Shown: positions 7,201 through 14,587 of the stretch, piece after piece
How the letters are laid out: the number at the start of each line of letters is the position of its first letter
Position numbering within the stretch: the first letter of the stretch is position 1
Assembly (NCBI GenBank): GCA_030743445.1
Contig: JASLSL010000175.1
Coordinates: 1 to 15,337 of the forward strand
Source of the DNA: Alphaproteobacteria bacterium
Lineage (GTDB): Bacteria; Pseudomonadota; Alphaproteobacteria; UBA8366
Direction of reading: 5' to 3'
DNA: 15,337 nucleotides
The notes under the pieces: generated by a model
Told to the model about the DNA's origin: nothing
Database searches by the model: none
The model's input: the letters and a program-made list of their open reading frames with translations, nothing else
Made by a program: the position numbers and the translations under genes

Positions 7201-8204
7201 CCGAGGCTACCCATCGCCACCGCGGTGTCCGACATCCGGTTGGAGAAGCCCCACTCGTTGTCGTACCACGACAACACCCTAACTAAACTGCCTTCGATGA
7301 CCTGGGTCTGGGTCATGTCGAACACGGAACTGGCGGCATTGTGGTTGAAGTCGACCGAGACCAGCGGCTCTTCGTTGGTCGTCAGCACGCCCTCGAGCGG
7401 GCCGGCCGCGGCCTGGCGGATCGCGCCGTTGACCTCCTCGACGTCGGTCTTGCGCGACGCGTCGAACTTGAAGTCGATCAGCGAGACGTTCGGCGTCGGC
7501 ACCCGGATCGCGGTGCCGTCGAGCTTGCCGTCAAGCTCGGGCAGGACGAGACCGACCGCGCGTGCCGCCCCGGTCGAGGTCGGGATCAACGAGACCGATG
7601 CCGCCCGCGCCCGTCGCAGGTCGCGATGCAGGGTGTCGACCGTTGCCTGGTCGCCGGTAAACGAATGCACGGTGGTCATGAAGCCGCGCTCGATGCCGAT
7701 CGCCTGATGCAAGACATAGGCGACGGGGGCGAGGCAATTGGTCGTGCACGAGGCGTTCGAAACCACGGTGTGGTCGGCCGAGAGCTGATCGTGGTTGACC
7801 CCGTAGACGACGGTCAGGTCGGCGCCGGTCGCAGGCGCCGAGATCAACACCCGCCTGGCGCCCGCCTGGAGGTGCATTTCGGCCTGCTCGCGCTTGGTGA
7901 AGATGCCGGTGCACTCCAGTGCTATGTCGACGCCGAGCTCCTTCCACGGCAGCTTGGTCGGATCGCGCTCGGCGGTGACTTTCATCTTGCCGCGGCCGGC
8001 GTCCATCCAGTCGTCGCCGGTGGTGACCTCGGCGTCCAGCACGCCGTGGACCGAATCGTATTTCAAGAGATGGGCGTTGGTTTCGACCGGGCCGAGATCG
8101 TTGATGCCGACGAACTCGATGTCGTCGCGGCCCGATTCGATCGCCGCCCGCAGCACCAACCGGCCGATCCGCCCGAATCCGTTAATCGCAACCCGAACTG
8201 CCAT
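7197..8204 (-). CDS. gap: Type I glyceraldehyde-3-phosphate dehydrogenase
   Basis: The 335-residue enzyme oxidises glyceraldehyde 3-phosphate to 1,3-bisphosphoglycerate with NAD in the cytosol. The N-terminal Rossmann motif is INGFGRIGR (residues 7-15). GINDL with D36 argues for NAD preference. The active site SNASCTTNCLAP holds catalytic C153, and TTVHSFTGDQ holds H180. DLRRARAA, PTSTGAARAVG and the C-terminal WYDNEWGFSNR are all present. Length is normal and no key residue is missing. ATG 8204 is preceded by a purine-rich GAGGGAGAG at about eight bases. The gene follows tkt in the same orientation after 81 bases occupied by a strong stem-loop, and its stop overlaps the following hypothetical gene. 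Pgk, which often follows gap, is absent here. Confidence 0.97.
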   Translation of the reverse strand: MAVRVAINGFGRIGRLVLRAAIESGRDDIEFVGINDLGPVETNAHLLKYDSVHGVLDAEVTTGDDWMDAGRGKMKVTAERDPTKLPWKELGVDIALECTGIFTKREQAEMHLQAGARRVLISAPATGADLTVVYGVNHDQLSADHTVVSNASCTTNCLAPVAYVLHQAIGIERGFMTTVHSFTGDQATVDTLHRDLRRARAASVSLIPTSTGAARAVGLVLPELDGKLDGTAIRVPTPNVSLIDFKFDASRKTDVEEVNGAIRQAAAGPLEGVLTTNEEPLVSVDFNHNAASSVFDMTQTQVIEGSLVRVLSWYDNEWGFSNRMSDTAVAMGSLG

Positions 8205-8233
8205 GATCCGAACTCTCCCTCATCTCTCGTTGC

Positions 8234-8285
8234 CGGACCGACGCGTCGCGGCCCTTACCCGTCTTAGACCCAACGCGTCGGCCCG
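8234..8285 (-). promoter_or_regulatory. Strong stem-loop in the tkt-gap intercistronic region
   Basis: Arms 8273-8285 and 8234-8246 form 13 consecutive pairs in the minus-strand RNA (12 Watson-Crick and one G.U) around a 26-base loop. The stem begins on the base right after the tkt stop codon and ends about a dozen bases before the gap ribosome binding site. Read from the plus strand, the G.U becomes an A-C mismatch, which favours function in the tkt-gap transcript. No U-tract follows, so a plain intrinsic terminator is unlikely. An mRNA processing, stability or attenuation element is more plausible. Confidence 0.55.
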
Positions 8286-10292
8286 TCAAAGCCGCTCGCG
8301 GACGGCCGCGACGACCGCTTCGGCGGTGATGCCGAATGTCTCGTAAAGCTGCGGCGCCGGCGCCGAGGCGCCGAACCCAGTCATCCCGACGAAACCGCCG
8401 GCGAGGCCGAGATATCGGTCCCAGCCGAGTCGCGCCGCCGCCTCGACCGCGACCCGGCATTTGCCGGGGCCGAGCACGGAAAAGCGATAGTCTTCGTCCT
8501 CGGCGTCGAACAGCTCCTGGCACGGCATCGAGACCACGGCGGCGCCGATCCCATCGGCCTGCAGGGTCGCGCGCGCCGCCACCGCGATCTCGACCTCCGA
8601 GCCGGTCGCGAGCAGGGTGGCTTGGCGCTCGCCGTCGGCCTCGGCCAGCACATAGGCGCCGCGGGCCGACAAATTCTCCGCGCTGTGCTCGGTCCGCATC
8701 GGCGCCAGACCCTGGCGCGTCAACGCCATGATCGAGGGCGTTTCCTCGGCCTCGAGCGCCAGCGCCCAACACTCCGCCGTCTCGACCGCGTCGCACGGCC
8801 GGAACACGTTGAGGTTGGGGATCGCGCGCAAGCCCGCCAGGTGCTCGACCGGCTGGTGCGTCGGGCCGTCCTCGCCGAGGCCGATCGAATCGTGGGTCAT
8901 CACATAGATCACCCGCTGCTTCATCATCGCCGAAAGGCGGATCGACGGCCGGCAGTAATCGGTGAAGATCAGGAAGGTGCCGCTATAGGGCACGAAGCCG
9001 CCGTGCAGCGCGATGCCGTTCATCGCCGCCGCCATGCCGTGCTCGCGCACCCCGTAGTGGATGTAGCTGCCGGCGAAGGCGCCCGGTCCGACGATCTCCA
9101 TGCCGTCGGCGAGCGTGCCGTTCGAGCCGGTCAGGTCGGCCGATCCACCGATCATTTCGGGGATCGCCCGGGTCAGTACGTCGAGGCATTTCTTCGAGGA
9201 CTGGCGGGTCGCGAGCTTCGGCGGGTCCTCGGCGAGTTCCTTCTTGAAGGCGTCGAGTGCCGCCTGCCAGCCCTCGGGCAGGCCGCCGGCGACGGCACGG
9301 CGAAAGTCGCCGGCGTCGTCGAGCCCGTCGAGCCGTTTCTCCCAGGCTGCGCGGTCCGCCGCACTCCTCGCCCCGGCCTCGCGCCAGGCGGCGAGAATGT
9401 CGCCCGGCACCTCGAAGGGCGGGTGCGACCAGCCCAGTTCCTCGCGCGCCGCCGCGATTTCCTCGTCGCCCAAGGGCGCGCCATGGGTCGATGCTGTGCC
9501 CTGCTTGTTCGGCGCGCCGTAGCCGATCACCGTCCGGCAGGCGATCAACGAGGGCGTCGCCGTCTTCTGCGCCGCTTCGATCGCCGCCACGACGGCGTCC
9601 GGATCGTGGCCATCGCATTTCTGCACGTCCCAGCCGCAGGCGGTGAACCGCGCCATCTGGTCGTCGCGCACCGTAAGGTCGGTCGGACCGTCGATCGAAA
9701 TCAGGTTATCGTCGAACAGCACGATCAGCTTGGCTAGGCCCAATTGCCCCGCGAGCGAGATCGCCTCGTGGCTGATGCCTTCCATCAGGCAGCCGTCGCC
9801 GGCGAAAACATAAGTCCGGTGATCGACCACCCCGTCGCCGTAGCGCGCCGCCAGCATGCGCTCGGCGAGCGCCATCCCGACCGCGTTCGCAAGGCCCTGA
9901 CCCAAGGGGCCGGTCGTCGTCTCGATCCCCCTGATATGGCCGTATTCCGGGTGTCCCGCGGTCCAGCTGCCGAGCTGGCGGAAGTTACGGATTTGGTCGA
10001 GGTCGACGTCTTCGTAGCCCGTCAGGTAGAGCAGCGAATAGAGCAGCATCGAGCCGTGACCGTTCGAGAGCACGAAGCGGTCGCGGTCGGGCCAGTCGGG
10101 GGCCGAGGGATCGTATTTCAGGAACCGGGTGAACAGCACGGTGGCGATGTCGGCCATGCCCATCGGCATGCCCGGATGCCCGGAATTGGCCTGCTGGACC
10201 GCGTCCATCGAAAGCGCGCGGATGGCATTCGCCATCGTGTCGTGAGAGACAGCGGCGACTGTTCCGGCGTCGGCGGCAATGTTGGACGGCAA
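8286..10292 (-). CDS. tkt: Transketolase
   Basis: The 668-residue enzyme has normal family length. It transfers two-carbon ketol units between sugar phosphates in the pentose phosphate/Calvin routes, using thiamine diphosphate and a divalent metal. Landmarks are QQANSGHPGMPMG (residues 33-45), RFVLSNGHGS (72-81), TTGPLGQGLANAVG (126-139), the ThDP motif GDGCLMEG with DDN further on (165-195), the ITHGAPLG-type loop (here STHGAPLG), and in the pyrimidine domain HYGVREHGMAAAMNG, SGTFLIFTDYCRPSIRL and HDSIGLGEDGPTHQPVEHL. I start at TTG 10292-10290 because GAGGGA lies about six bases upstream and the N-terminus reaches VSHDTMANAIR, as usual. The frame is open further upstream to 10379, but that adds a 29-residue unrelated extension. 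It is first in the unit tkt-gap-hypothetical. Confidence 0.96.
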   Translation of the reverse strand: MPSNIAADAGTVAAVSHDTMANAIRALSMDAVQQANSGHPGMPMGMADIATVLFTRFLKYDPSAPDWPDRDRFVLSNGHGSMLLYSLLYLTGYEDVDLDQIRNFRQLGSWTAGHPEYGHIRGIETTTGPLGQGLANAVGMALAERMLAARYGDGVVDHRTYVFAGDGCLMEGISHEAISLAGQLGLAKLIVLFDDNLISIDGPTDLTVRDDQMARFTACGWDVQKCDGHDPDAVVAAIEAAQKTATPSLIACRTVIGYGAPNKQGTASTHGAPLGDEEIAAAREELGWSHPPFEVPGDILAAWREAGARSAADRAAWEKRLDGLDDAGDFRRAVAGGLPEGWQAALDAFKKELAEDPPKLATRQSSKKCLDVLTRAIPEMIGGSADLTGSNGTLADGMEIVGPGAFAGSYIHYGVREHGMAAAMNGIALHGGFVPYSGTFLIFTDYCRPSIRLSAMMKQRVIYVMTHDSIGLGEDGPTHQPVEHLAGLRAIPNLNVFRPCDAVETAECWALALEAEETPSIMALTRQGLAPMRTEHSAENLSARGAYVLAEADGERQATLLATGSEVEIAVAARATLQADGIGAAVVSMPCQELFDAEDEDYRFSVLGPGKCRVAVEAAARLGWDRYLGLAGGFVGMTGFGASAPAPQLYETFGITAEAVVAAVRERL

Positions 10293-10350
10293 GGGTATTC
10301 CCTCAGTAATCGCGAGGCCGATTGCGCCGGGCTCGGCGCGGTACGCCGGC

Positions 10351-10379
10351 AACATGCCGCCCCGGGCGAGGCGCGTCAA
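10351..10379 (-). promoter_or_regulatory. Candidate promoter for tkt-gap
   Basis: On the minus strand TTGACG (10379-10374) and CATGTT (10356-10351) are 17 bases apart. The -35 matches five of six consensus bases and the -10 three of six. Predicted transcription start is near 10344, giving a leader of about 50 bases to the TTG start of tkt. Calvin-cycle regulators could act here, but I see no clear LysR-type palindrome. Confidence 0.4.
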
Positions 10380-10434
10380 TGGGCCTAGATTGGCGTATGA
10401 ATATCATGGGTTTAGCGCCTCGATTTGGCTCGTG

Positions 10435-10463
10435 TTGACGCATTCGGGGTCCGGGCGTATTTT
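10435..10463 (+). promoter_or_regulatory. Candidate sigma-70 promoter for the coiled-coil gene and zapA
   Basis: TTGACG (10435-10440) is followed after exactly 17 bases by TATTTT (10458-10463). These match five and four of six consensus bases, the best pair I found in the window. Transcription would begin near 10470, about 54 bases before the ATG at 10524. The surrounding 10293-10523 gap is the longest non-coding stretch and holds this and the opposing tkt promoter. Confidence 0.5.
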
Positions 10464-10523
10464 CCCGAGTCGCCGGGCGACGACGGGCCTCGGCATTCTA
10501 CGATCGAGGGCTGGGCCAAGCCG

Positions 10524-10748
10524 ATGATGCGACTAAACGACGCCAACGAACGTCTCGAGAAAGCGATCGGCCGGCTCGACGCCGCGATCACCAAGGAGCT
10601 CAACGGCGGCACCAGCGGGCGGGACAAGCTGCTCGAGGAACTCTCAAAGGCGAAGGCGCGCTGCGCCGATCTCGAAAAACTCACCGATGACGCCTCGAGC
10701 CGGCTCGACGCGACGATCGCCAAGCTGCAACATATTCTCAAGGCCTGA
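10524..10748 (+). CDS. Small coiled-coil protein (DUF4164-like)
   Basis: The 74-residue, highly charged, almost wholly helical protein shows heptad-like spacing (RLNDANERLEKAIGRLDAAI, then LLEELSKAKARCADLEKL). A short Gly-rich break (NGGTSG) splits the two helices. Small proteins of this kind, annotated as DUF4164, often precede zapA in Alphaproteobacteria (from memory). The function is unknown; an antiparallel coiled-coil partner of the division machinery is a reasonable guess. I start at ATG 10524 (tandem ATGATG) behind GAGGGCTGGG, which removes a non-helical 33-residue extension that would begin inside the promoter spacer. The stop is 14 bases before zapA, so cotranscription is likely. Confidence 0.8.
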   Translation: MMRLNDANERLEKAIGRLDAAITKELNGGTSGRDKLLEELSKAKARCADLEKLTDDASSRLDATIAKLQHILKA

Positions 10749-10762
10749 GGTCGGAGCGCGCC

Positions 10763-11122
10763 ATGGCCCAACACTCGATCTCGATCAACGGCCGCAGCTA
10801 CTCGATCGCTTGCGAGGACGGGCAGGAGGAGCACCTCAACCGGCTGGCCACGTATCTCGACGAGCGCGTCGGCGAGCTCGCTGCCTCGCTCGGCCAGATC
10901 GGCGACGCCCGGCTGCTGGTCATGGCCGGGCTGTTGATCGCCGATGAACTGTCGGACGCTTATGCCGATGTCGCCGCCGCGCGCGGCGAATCGCTCGACG
11001 ATCCGCTCGACAAGGCGGCGGTGGCGGCGCTGCGCGAATCCGATGACGCGACGGCGGCGGCGCAGATCGAATCGCTCGCCGAACGCATCGAATCTATTGC
11101 CGAGCGCCTCGAGCAAGCCTAG
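10763..11122 (+). CDS. zapA: Cell division protein ZapA
   Basis: The 119-residue protein fits ZapA, which bundles FtsZ filaments at the division site in the cytoplasm. The N-terminal domain shows the typical ISINGRSYSIACEDGQEEHLNRLATYLDERV (about residues 5-36). It is followed by DARLLVMAGLLIADELSDAY and a long C-terminal coiled coil ending SLAERIESIAERLEQA, the dimer/tetramer helix. ATG 10763 has a GGAG about seven bases upstream. The 3' end of the gene contains the likely promoter of the following 6S RNA, an arrangement like the zapA-ssrS-ygfA order of other Proteobacteria. Confidence 0.93.
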   Translation: MAQHSISINGRSYSIACEDGQEEHLNRLATYLDERVGELAASLGQIGDARLLVMAGLLIADELSDAYADVAAARGESLDDPLDKAAVAALRESDDATAAAQIESLAERIESIAERLEQA

Positions 11123-11125
11123 TAC
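11097..11125 (+). promoter_or_regulatory. Candidate ssrS promoter inside the end of zapA
   Basis: TTGCCG (11097-11102) and TAGTAC (11120-11125) are spaced by exactly 17 bases, matching four and three of six consensus positions. The -10 begins on the TAG stop codon of zapA. The predicted start, near 11132, coincides with the 5' arm of the 6S closing stem, which independently supports the call. Confidence 0.45.
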
Positions 11126-11131
11126 TCTCTT

Positions 11132-11298
11132 CGGGCGGTTGCTGCGCGGTGCGTCCGGCTAAAATATCCCGGGGGCTACAGTGATCCTCATAGGGAACTG
11201 TCCCTGCCGGGATCGTGGTCCCGGTACACGGTGCCCACCTGGTTTACCAGGCCTTTGAGGATATATGCGGCCGACGGCCAACGCGGCTTCCGCCCGCT
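11132..11298 (+). ncRNA. ssrS: 6S RNA
   Basis: 6S RNA mimics an open promoter and sequesters sigma-70 RNA polymerase in stationary phase. The region lies between zapA and the 5-formyl-THF cyclo-ligase gene, the standard place for ssrS. A long imperfect closing stem joins GGGCGG (11133-11138) with CCGCCC (11290-11295). It continues through GCGCGGTGCGTCCGGC against GCCGACGGCCAACGCG. Inside are ATCCTCA (11184-11190) with TGAGGAT (11256-11262), hairpin AGGGA/TCCCT (11192-11205), hairpin CCGGGA/TCCCGG (11207-11224), and CCTGG-TTTA-CCAGG (11238-11251), preceded by GTGCCCA as I recall for alphaproteobacterial 6S RNAs. Ends are approximate to about five bases. No protein-coding frame here looks real. 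The length of about 167 bases is typical. Confidence 0.82.
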
Positions 11299-11324
11299 CG
11301 TGCGTCAAGTGGGGCAGGGGACGA

Positions 11325-11909
11325 ATGTCCGACGTCAGAGAACGGAAGCAAGCATTGCGGAAGGACGCGACAGCGTGCCGCGCCGCCGCTGCGGCGACCG
11401 CGGACGGCACGGCTGCCGAGCGCCTGGCCGATAATTTTCAAGAGTCGGTGCCGGTGCCCGATGGCGCGGTGGTCTCGGGGTTCCATCCCTTCGGCGAGGA
11501 GATCGACGTGATGGTGCTGCTGCGCCACTTGGGTGCCGCGGGCCATGAACTGGCCTTGCCGGTCGTCGCCGCGCAGGGCGAGCCGCTGGTCTTCCGGCGT
11601 TGGCGGAAGGGCGATGCGATGGACGAGGGCCCGTTCGGCATAAGGGAACCCCGGGCCGAGGCGCCGGTACTCACGCCCGAGGTCGTGCTGGTGCCGCTCC
11701 TCGCCTTCGACCGGCGGGGCTACCGGCTCGGCTATGGTGGCGGGTTCTACGACCGTACCTTGGCCGGGCTGCGCGCCGAGGGAAAGGTGCTCGCGGCCGG
11801 TGTCGCCTACGCGGCGCAAGAGGTCGACAATGTGCCGTGCGACGAAACCGACGAGCCGCTCGACTGGGTCGTCACCGAGCAGGACGCAATCAGGATCGGA
11901 GGAGATTGA
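11325..11909 (+). CDS. ygfA: 5-formyltetrahydrofolate cyclo-ligase
   Basis: The 194-residue cytosolic enzyme uses ATP to convert 5-formyl-THF to 5,10-methenyl-THF, returning a storage folate to one-carbon metabolism. The N-terminal RKQALRKDATACR resembles the family's basic helix. VSGFHPFGEEIDVMVLLRHL (about residues 50-69) is the substrate-site region, and VLVPLLAFDRRGYRLGYGGGFYDRTL (121-146) holds the ATP/phosphate signature. I start at ATG 11325 behind GGGGCAGGGG; an upstream in-frame start at 11265 would lie inside the 6S RNA. The ssrS-cyclo-ligase pairing is the same as in enteric bacteria. The stop is followed one base later by the GTG start of the YmdB-like gene, so the two are translated together. 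Confidence 0.94.
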   Translation: MSDVRERKQALRKDATACRAAAAATADGTAAERLADNFQESVPVPDGAVVSGFHPFGEEIDVMVLLRHLGAAGHELALPVVAAQGEPLVFRRWRKGDAMDEGPFGIREPRAEAPVLTPEVVLVPLLAFDRRGYRLGYGGGFYDRTLAGLRAEGKVLAAGVAYAAQEVDNVPCDETDEPLDWVVTEQDAIRIGGD

Positions 11910-11910
11910 G

Positions 11911-12726
11911 GTGAAGATTCTGTTTTGCGGCGACGTGGTCGGGCGCAGCGGGCGCGAGGCGGTGCTCGACAATCTGCCGAGGCTGCGCGACGAACTCGCT
12001 CCTGACTTCATCCTCGTCAACGGCGAGAATGCGGCGCACGGCTTCGGCATCACCGACAAAATCTGCGAGCAGATGTTCGAGGCCGGGGTCGACGTCATCA
12101 CCGGCGGCAACCACATCTGGGACAAGGCCGACATCATTCCCTACATGGAGCGCGAGCCGCGCCTGATGCGGCCGGTCAATTATCCGCCGGGGACGCCAGG
12201 GCGCGGGGTCGGCGAGTTCACCGCCACCGGGGGCCGCAAGGTCAAGGTCATCAACGTCATGACGCGTCTCTTCATGGAACTGACCGACGACCCATTTACC
12301 GCCCTCGACGCCGCCCTGCCGCCGGGTCCGCCCAAGGGCAACGGCTTCGACGCCGTTATCGTCGACGTGCATGGCGAGGCGACGAGCGAGAAGATGGCGC
12401 TCGGGCACGTCGCCGACGGCCGCGCCTCGCTAGTCATCGGCACCCACACTCACGTGCCGACCGGCGACGCCCACATCTTGGCGAAGGGCACCGCCTATCA
12501 AACCGATCTCGGCATGTGCGGCGACTACGATTCGGTGATCGGGATGAAGAAGGAAGGCTCGATCAACCGCTTCCTCCGGAAATTCCCGGCCGACCGGCTG
12601 GCTCCGGCCGACGGCGAGGGAACGCTCTGCGCCGCCTTCGTCGAAACCGACGACAAGTCGGGTCTGGCGACGCGTATATCGCCGATCCGCCTCGGCGGTA
12701 AACTACAGGAACGGATGCCCGAGTGA
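11911..12726 (+). CDS. ymdB: YmdB-like metallophosphoesterase (TIGR00282 family)
   Basis: The 271-residue protein is of the YmdB/TIGR00282 family, dinuclear-metal phosphodiesterases acting on cyclic nucleotides such as 2',3'-cNMP, with roles in development in Bacillus. All expected metal ligands are present: D8 (CGDVVGR), E39 and N40 (NGENA), N67 and H68 (GGNHIWD), H154 (VDVHGEATSEK), and H179 and H181 (GTHTHVPT). The C-terminal GMCGDYDSVIGM is also characteristic. GTG 11911 is chosen because it gives the native N-terminus KILFCGDVVG and is preceded by GGAGGAG at about six bases. It lies one base after the cyclo-ligase stop. The frame stays open upstream inside the cyclo-ligase gene, but that part is not coding. 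The physiological role in Alphaproteobacteria is not established. Confidence 0.93.
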   Translation: MKILFCGDVVGRSGREAVLDNLPRLRDELAPDFILVNGENAAHGFGITDKICEQMFEAGVDVITGGNHIWDKADIIPYMEREPRLMRPVNYPPGTPGRGVGEFTATGGRKVKVINVMTRLFMELTDDPFTALDAALPPGPPKGNGFDAVIVDVHGEATSEKMALGHVADGRASLVIGTHTHVPTGDAHILAKGTAYQTDLGMCGDYDSVIGMKKEGSINRFLRKFPADRLAPADGEGTLCAAFVETDDKSGLATRISPIRLGGKLQERMPE

Positions 12727-12804
12727 CCGGCAGGCGATTTATTTCGTCGACAGTTCGCGCGGCGTTTCTCCGTTTCCGCGATCTGCACATGGGCTAAATG
12801 GACG

Positions 12805-14460
12805 ATGCCAAAGGAACTGGATGTACCCGTCCTGATCGGTGGCGGTGGTCCCGTGGGCCTGACCCTCGCAATGGATTTGGCATGGCGCGGGATCGAGGTG
12901 TTGGTCGTCGAACTGCGCGAGCGTGGCGAGGCGCCTTCGCCGAAGTGCAACCATGTATCGGCCAGGACCATGGAAATTTTCCGCCGCCTGGGCGTCGCCG
13001 GCAAAGTGCGTAATGCCGGCCTGCCGGCGGACTATCCGAACGACGTGTCCTATCGTACCGCGTTCACCGGTGTGGAGCTGACGCGTATTCCGATCCCCTG
13101 TCGAAGGGACAGATACCATGCGACGGACGGGCCCGATACCGATTGGCCGACGCCGGAGCCGCCGCACCGCATAAATCAAATCTACCTCGAGCCGATCTTG
13201 TTCGATCATGCGGCGGAAATGCCCAGCCTGCGGATACTGAACCGAACCCGGGTCGAAGAATTCGAGCAGGACGCGGATCGAGTGGTTGTCACGGCGCGCG
13301 ACCTGGATAGCGGCGAGACGAAGCGCATTTCCTGCCAGTTTCTGATCGGCTGCGATGGCGGCAGATCGAAAATTCGAAAACTGATCGGCGCCAAATTCGA
13401 AGGCGATCCAGTGGTGCAGAGGGCTCAATCGAGCTTCATCCGGGCGCCGAAACTGATCGACCTGCAACGGGAACGACCGGCCTGGGCGACGTTTACGTTG
13501 AATCCGAGAAGGTCCGGGAATGTCTATGCGATCGACGGTCGGGAGAAATGGATCATCCACAATTACCTGCGCGAAGAGGAGGCTGATTTCGATGCAGTGG
13601 ACCGCGATTGGGCTATTCGCACGATCCTCGGCGTCGACGACGACTTCGAGTATGAAATATTGGCGAATGAAGATTGGTTTGGTCGACGGTTCGTGGCCGA
13701 CAAGTTTCGCGACAGACGTGCGTTCATTTGCGGCGATGCGGCCCATATTTGGGTTCCCTATGCCGGCTACGGCATGAACGCGGGTATCGCGGATGCAATG
13801 AATCTTTCCTGGATCATGGCCGCACATCTCAATGGATGGGCGCCGGCGCCGATACTCGACGCTCACGAGCGGGAGCGCCACCCGATCACGCAACAGGTCT
13901 CCCACTTCGTCATGGACCACGCCCACGCGATGGCCGGTCAACGTCGCATCGTTCCCGAAAATATCGAGACGCAAGGTCCCGAGGGGGATGCCGCAAGAGC
14001 GGAACTCGGCGCCTCGGCTTACGACCTGAACGTCCAGCATTACTGTTGCGCCGGCCTCAACTTCGGCTACTACTATGACGATTCCCCGATCATCGCCCAC
14101 GACGGCGAGGCCGCACCCGGTTACACCATGTCGGAATTCACGCCCTCGACCGTGCCGGGCTGCCGGACGCCCCACCTTTGGCTCGGTAATGGGCGCAGCC
14201 TCTATGACGCCCTCGGCCCGGAATACACCCTGTTGCGCCTGGATCCCGCGATCGACGCCGGCCCCTTGCAACAGATCGCGGCGGAGCAATACGTGCCGCT
14301 GTCGGTTCTCGATCTGGAAAGCGAAGAGGCGTCGGCACTCTACGACCGAAAACTCGTCCTATCCCGCCCCGACCAACATATCGCGTGGCGCGGCGACGCG
14401 CTTCCCGCCGATCTCGACGGTCTCGTCGAATTGATCCGCGGCGCGCGCCAATCCGCCTAA
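12805..14460 (+). CDS. FAD-dependent aromatic monooxygenase (group A, phenol/polyketide hydroxylase type)
   Basis: The 551-residue flavoprotein belongs to the group A monooxygenases, which use NAD(P)H and O2 to hydroxylate aromatic substrates. Seen in order are the FAD Rossmann motif GGGGPVG (residues 12-18) with the acidic VVEL strand end (34-37), the DG motif CDGGRSKIRK (183-192), and the GD motif ICGDAAHIWVPYAGYGMNAGIADAMNLSW (about 308-336). A C-terminal domain with PHLWLGNGRSLYDALGPEYTLLRL resembles the thioredoxin-like tail of MhpA/PgaE-type hydroxylases. The substrate cannot be told. ATG 12805 has a poor ribosome site. Codon use looks less G+C-biased than the neighbours (many ATT, AAT, GAA, TTT), and the gene separates ymdB from yebC, so acquisition by transfer is plausible. 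It is probably cytosolic; no signal peptide is seen. Confidence 0.9.
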   Translation: MPKELDVPVLIGGGGPVGLTLAMDLAWRGIEVLVVELRERGEAPSPKCNHVSARTMEIFRRLGVAGKVRNAGLPADYPNDVSYRTAFTGVELTRIPIPCRRDRYHATDGPDTDWPTPEPPHRINQIYLEPILFDHAAEMPSLRILNRTRVEEFEQDADRVVVTARDLDSGETKRISCQFLIGCDGGRSKIRKLIGAKFEGDPVVQRAQSSFIRAPKLIDLQRERPAWATFTLNPRRSGNVYAIDGREKWIIHNYLREEEADFDAVDRDWAIRTILGVDDDFEYEILANEDWFGRRFVADKFRDRRAFICGDAAHIWVPYAGYGMNAGIADAMNLSWIMAAHLNGWAPAPILDAHERERHPITQQVSHFVMDHAHAMAGQRRIVPENIETQGPEGDAARAELGASAYDLNVQHYCCAGLNFGYYYDDSPIIAHDGEAAPGYTMSEFTPSTVPGCRTPHLWLGNGRSLYDALGPEYTLLRLDPAIDAGPLQQIAAEQYVPLSVLDLESEEASALYDRKLVLSRPDQHIAWRGDALPADLDGLVELIRGARQSA

Positions 14461-14519
14461 ATCTCGCCATATTGGTCTGTTAAAAACCGCACGGCTCTGC
14501 TAGTTTCAGCCACAATATC

Positions 14520-14529
14520 TGGTATAAAT
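14520..14529 (+). promoter_or_regulatory. Candidate extended -10 promoter for yebC
   Basis: TGG-TATAAA-T (14520-14529) forms an extended -10 element in an A+T-rich 127-base gap between the monooxygenase and yebC. No good -35 lies 16-18 bases upstream, which fits extended -10 promoters. The transcript would start near 14535 with a leader of about 50 bases. Confidence 0.4.
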
Positions 14530-14587
14530 CCAAGCTCGACCCACAGCTTGTTGAGCAAAACCGTCTGAAGGACCGATTCCGCGTTCC

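Noticed and set aside
6250..7707. 485-codon plus-strand open frame running across MFS, the hypothetical gene and gap
   Set aside because: It crosses three well-supported genes in other frames, and its composition is typical of a high-GC shadow frame.
8622..9737. 371-codon plus-strand open frame opposite tkt
   Set aside because: It is antisense to strongly conserved transketolase sequence, with no motif and the His/Arg/Val-rich composition of shadow frames.
10293..10379. 29-residue N-terminal extension of transketolase
   Set aside because: It lacks family similarity and covers the likely -35/-10 region, and a good ribosome site precedes TTG 10292.
11184..11262. SRP (4.5S) RNA, suggested by the GTTTACCAGG element
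   Set aside because: The conserved GGAAG/GCAG SRP loop is absent, while the position after zapA and the long closing stem fit 6S RNA.
11265..11324. 20-residue N-terminal extension of the cyclo-ligase
   Set aside because: It falls inside the 3' closing stem of the 6S RNA, and ATG 11325 has its own ribosome binding site.
12739..14289. 516-codon minus-strand open frame opposite the FAD monooxygenase
   Set aside because: The plus strand carries the intact FAD-binding, DG and GD motifs; the opposite frame shows no domain.
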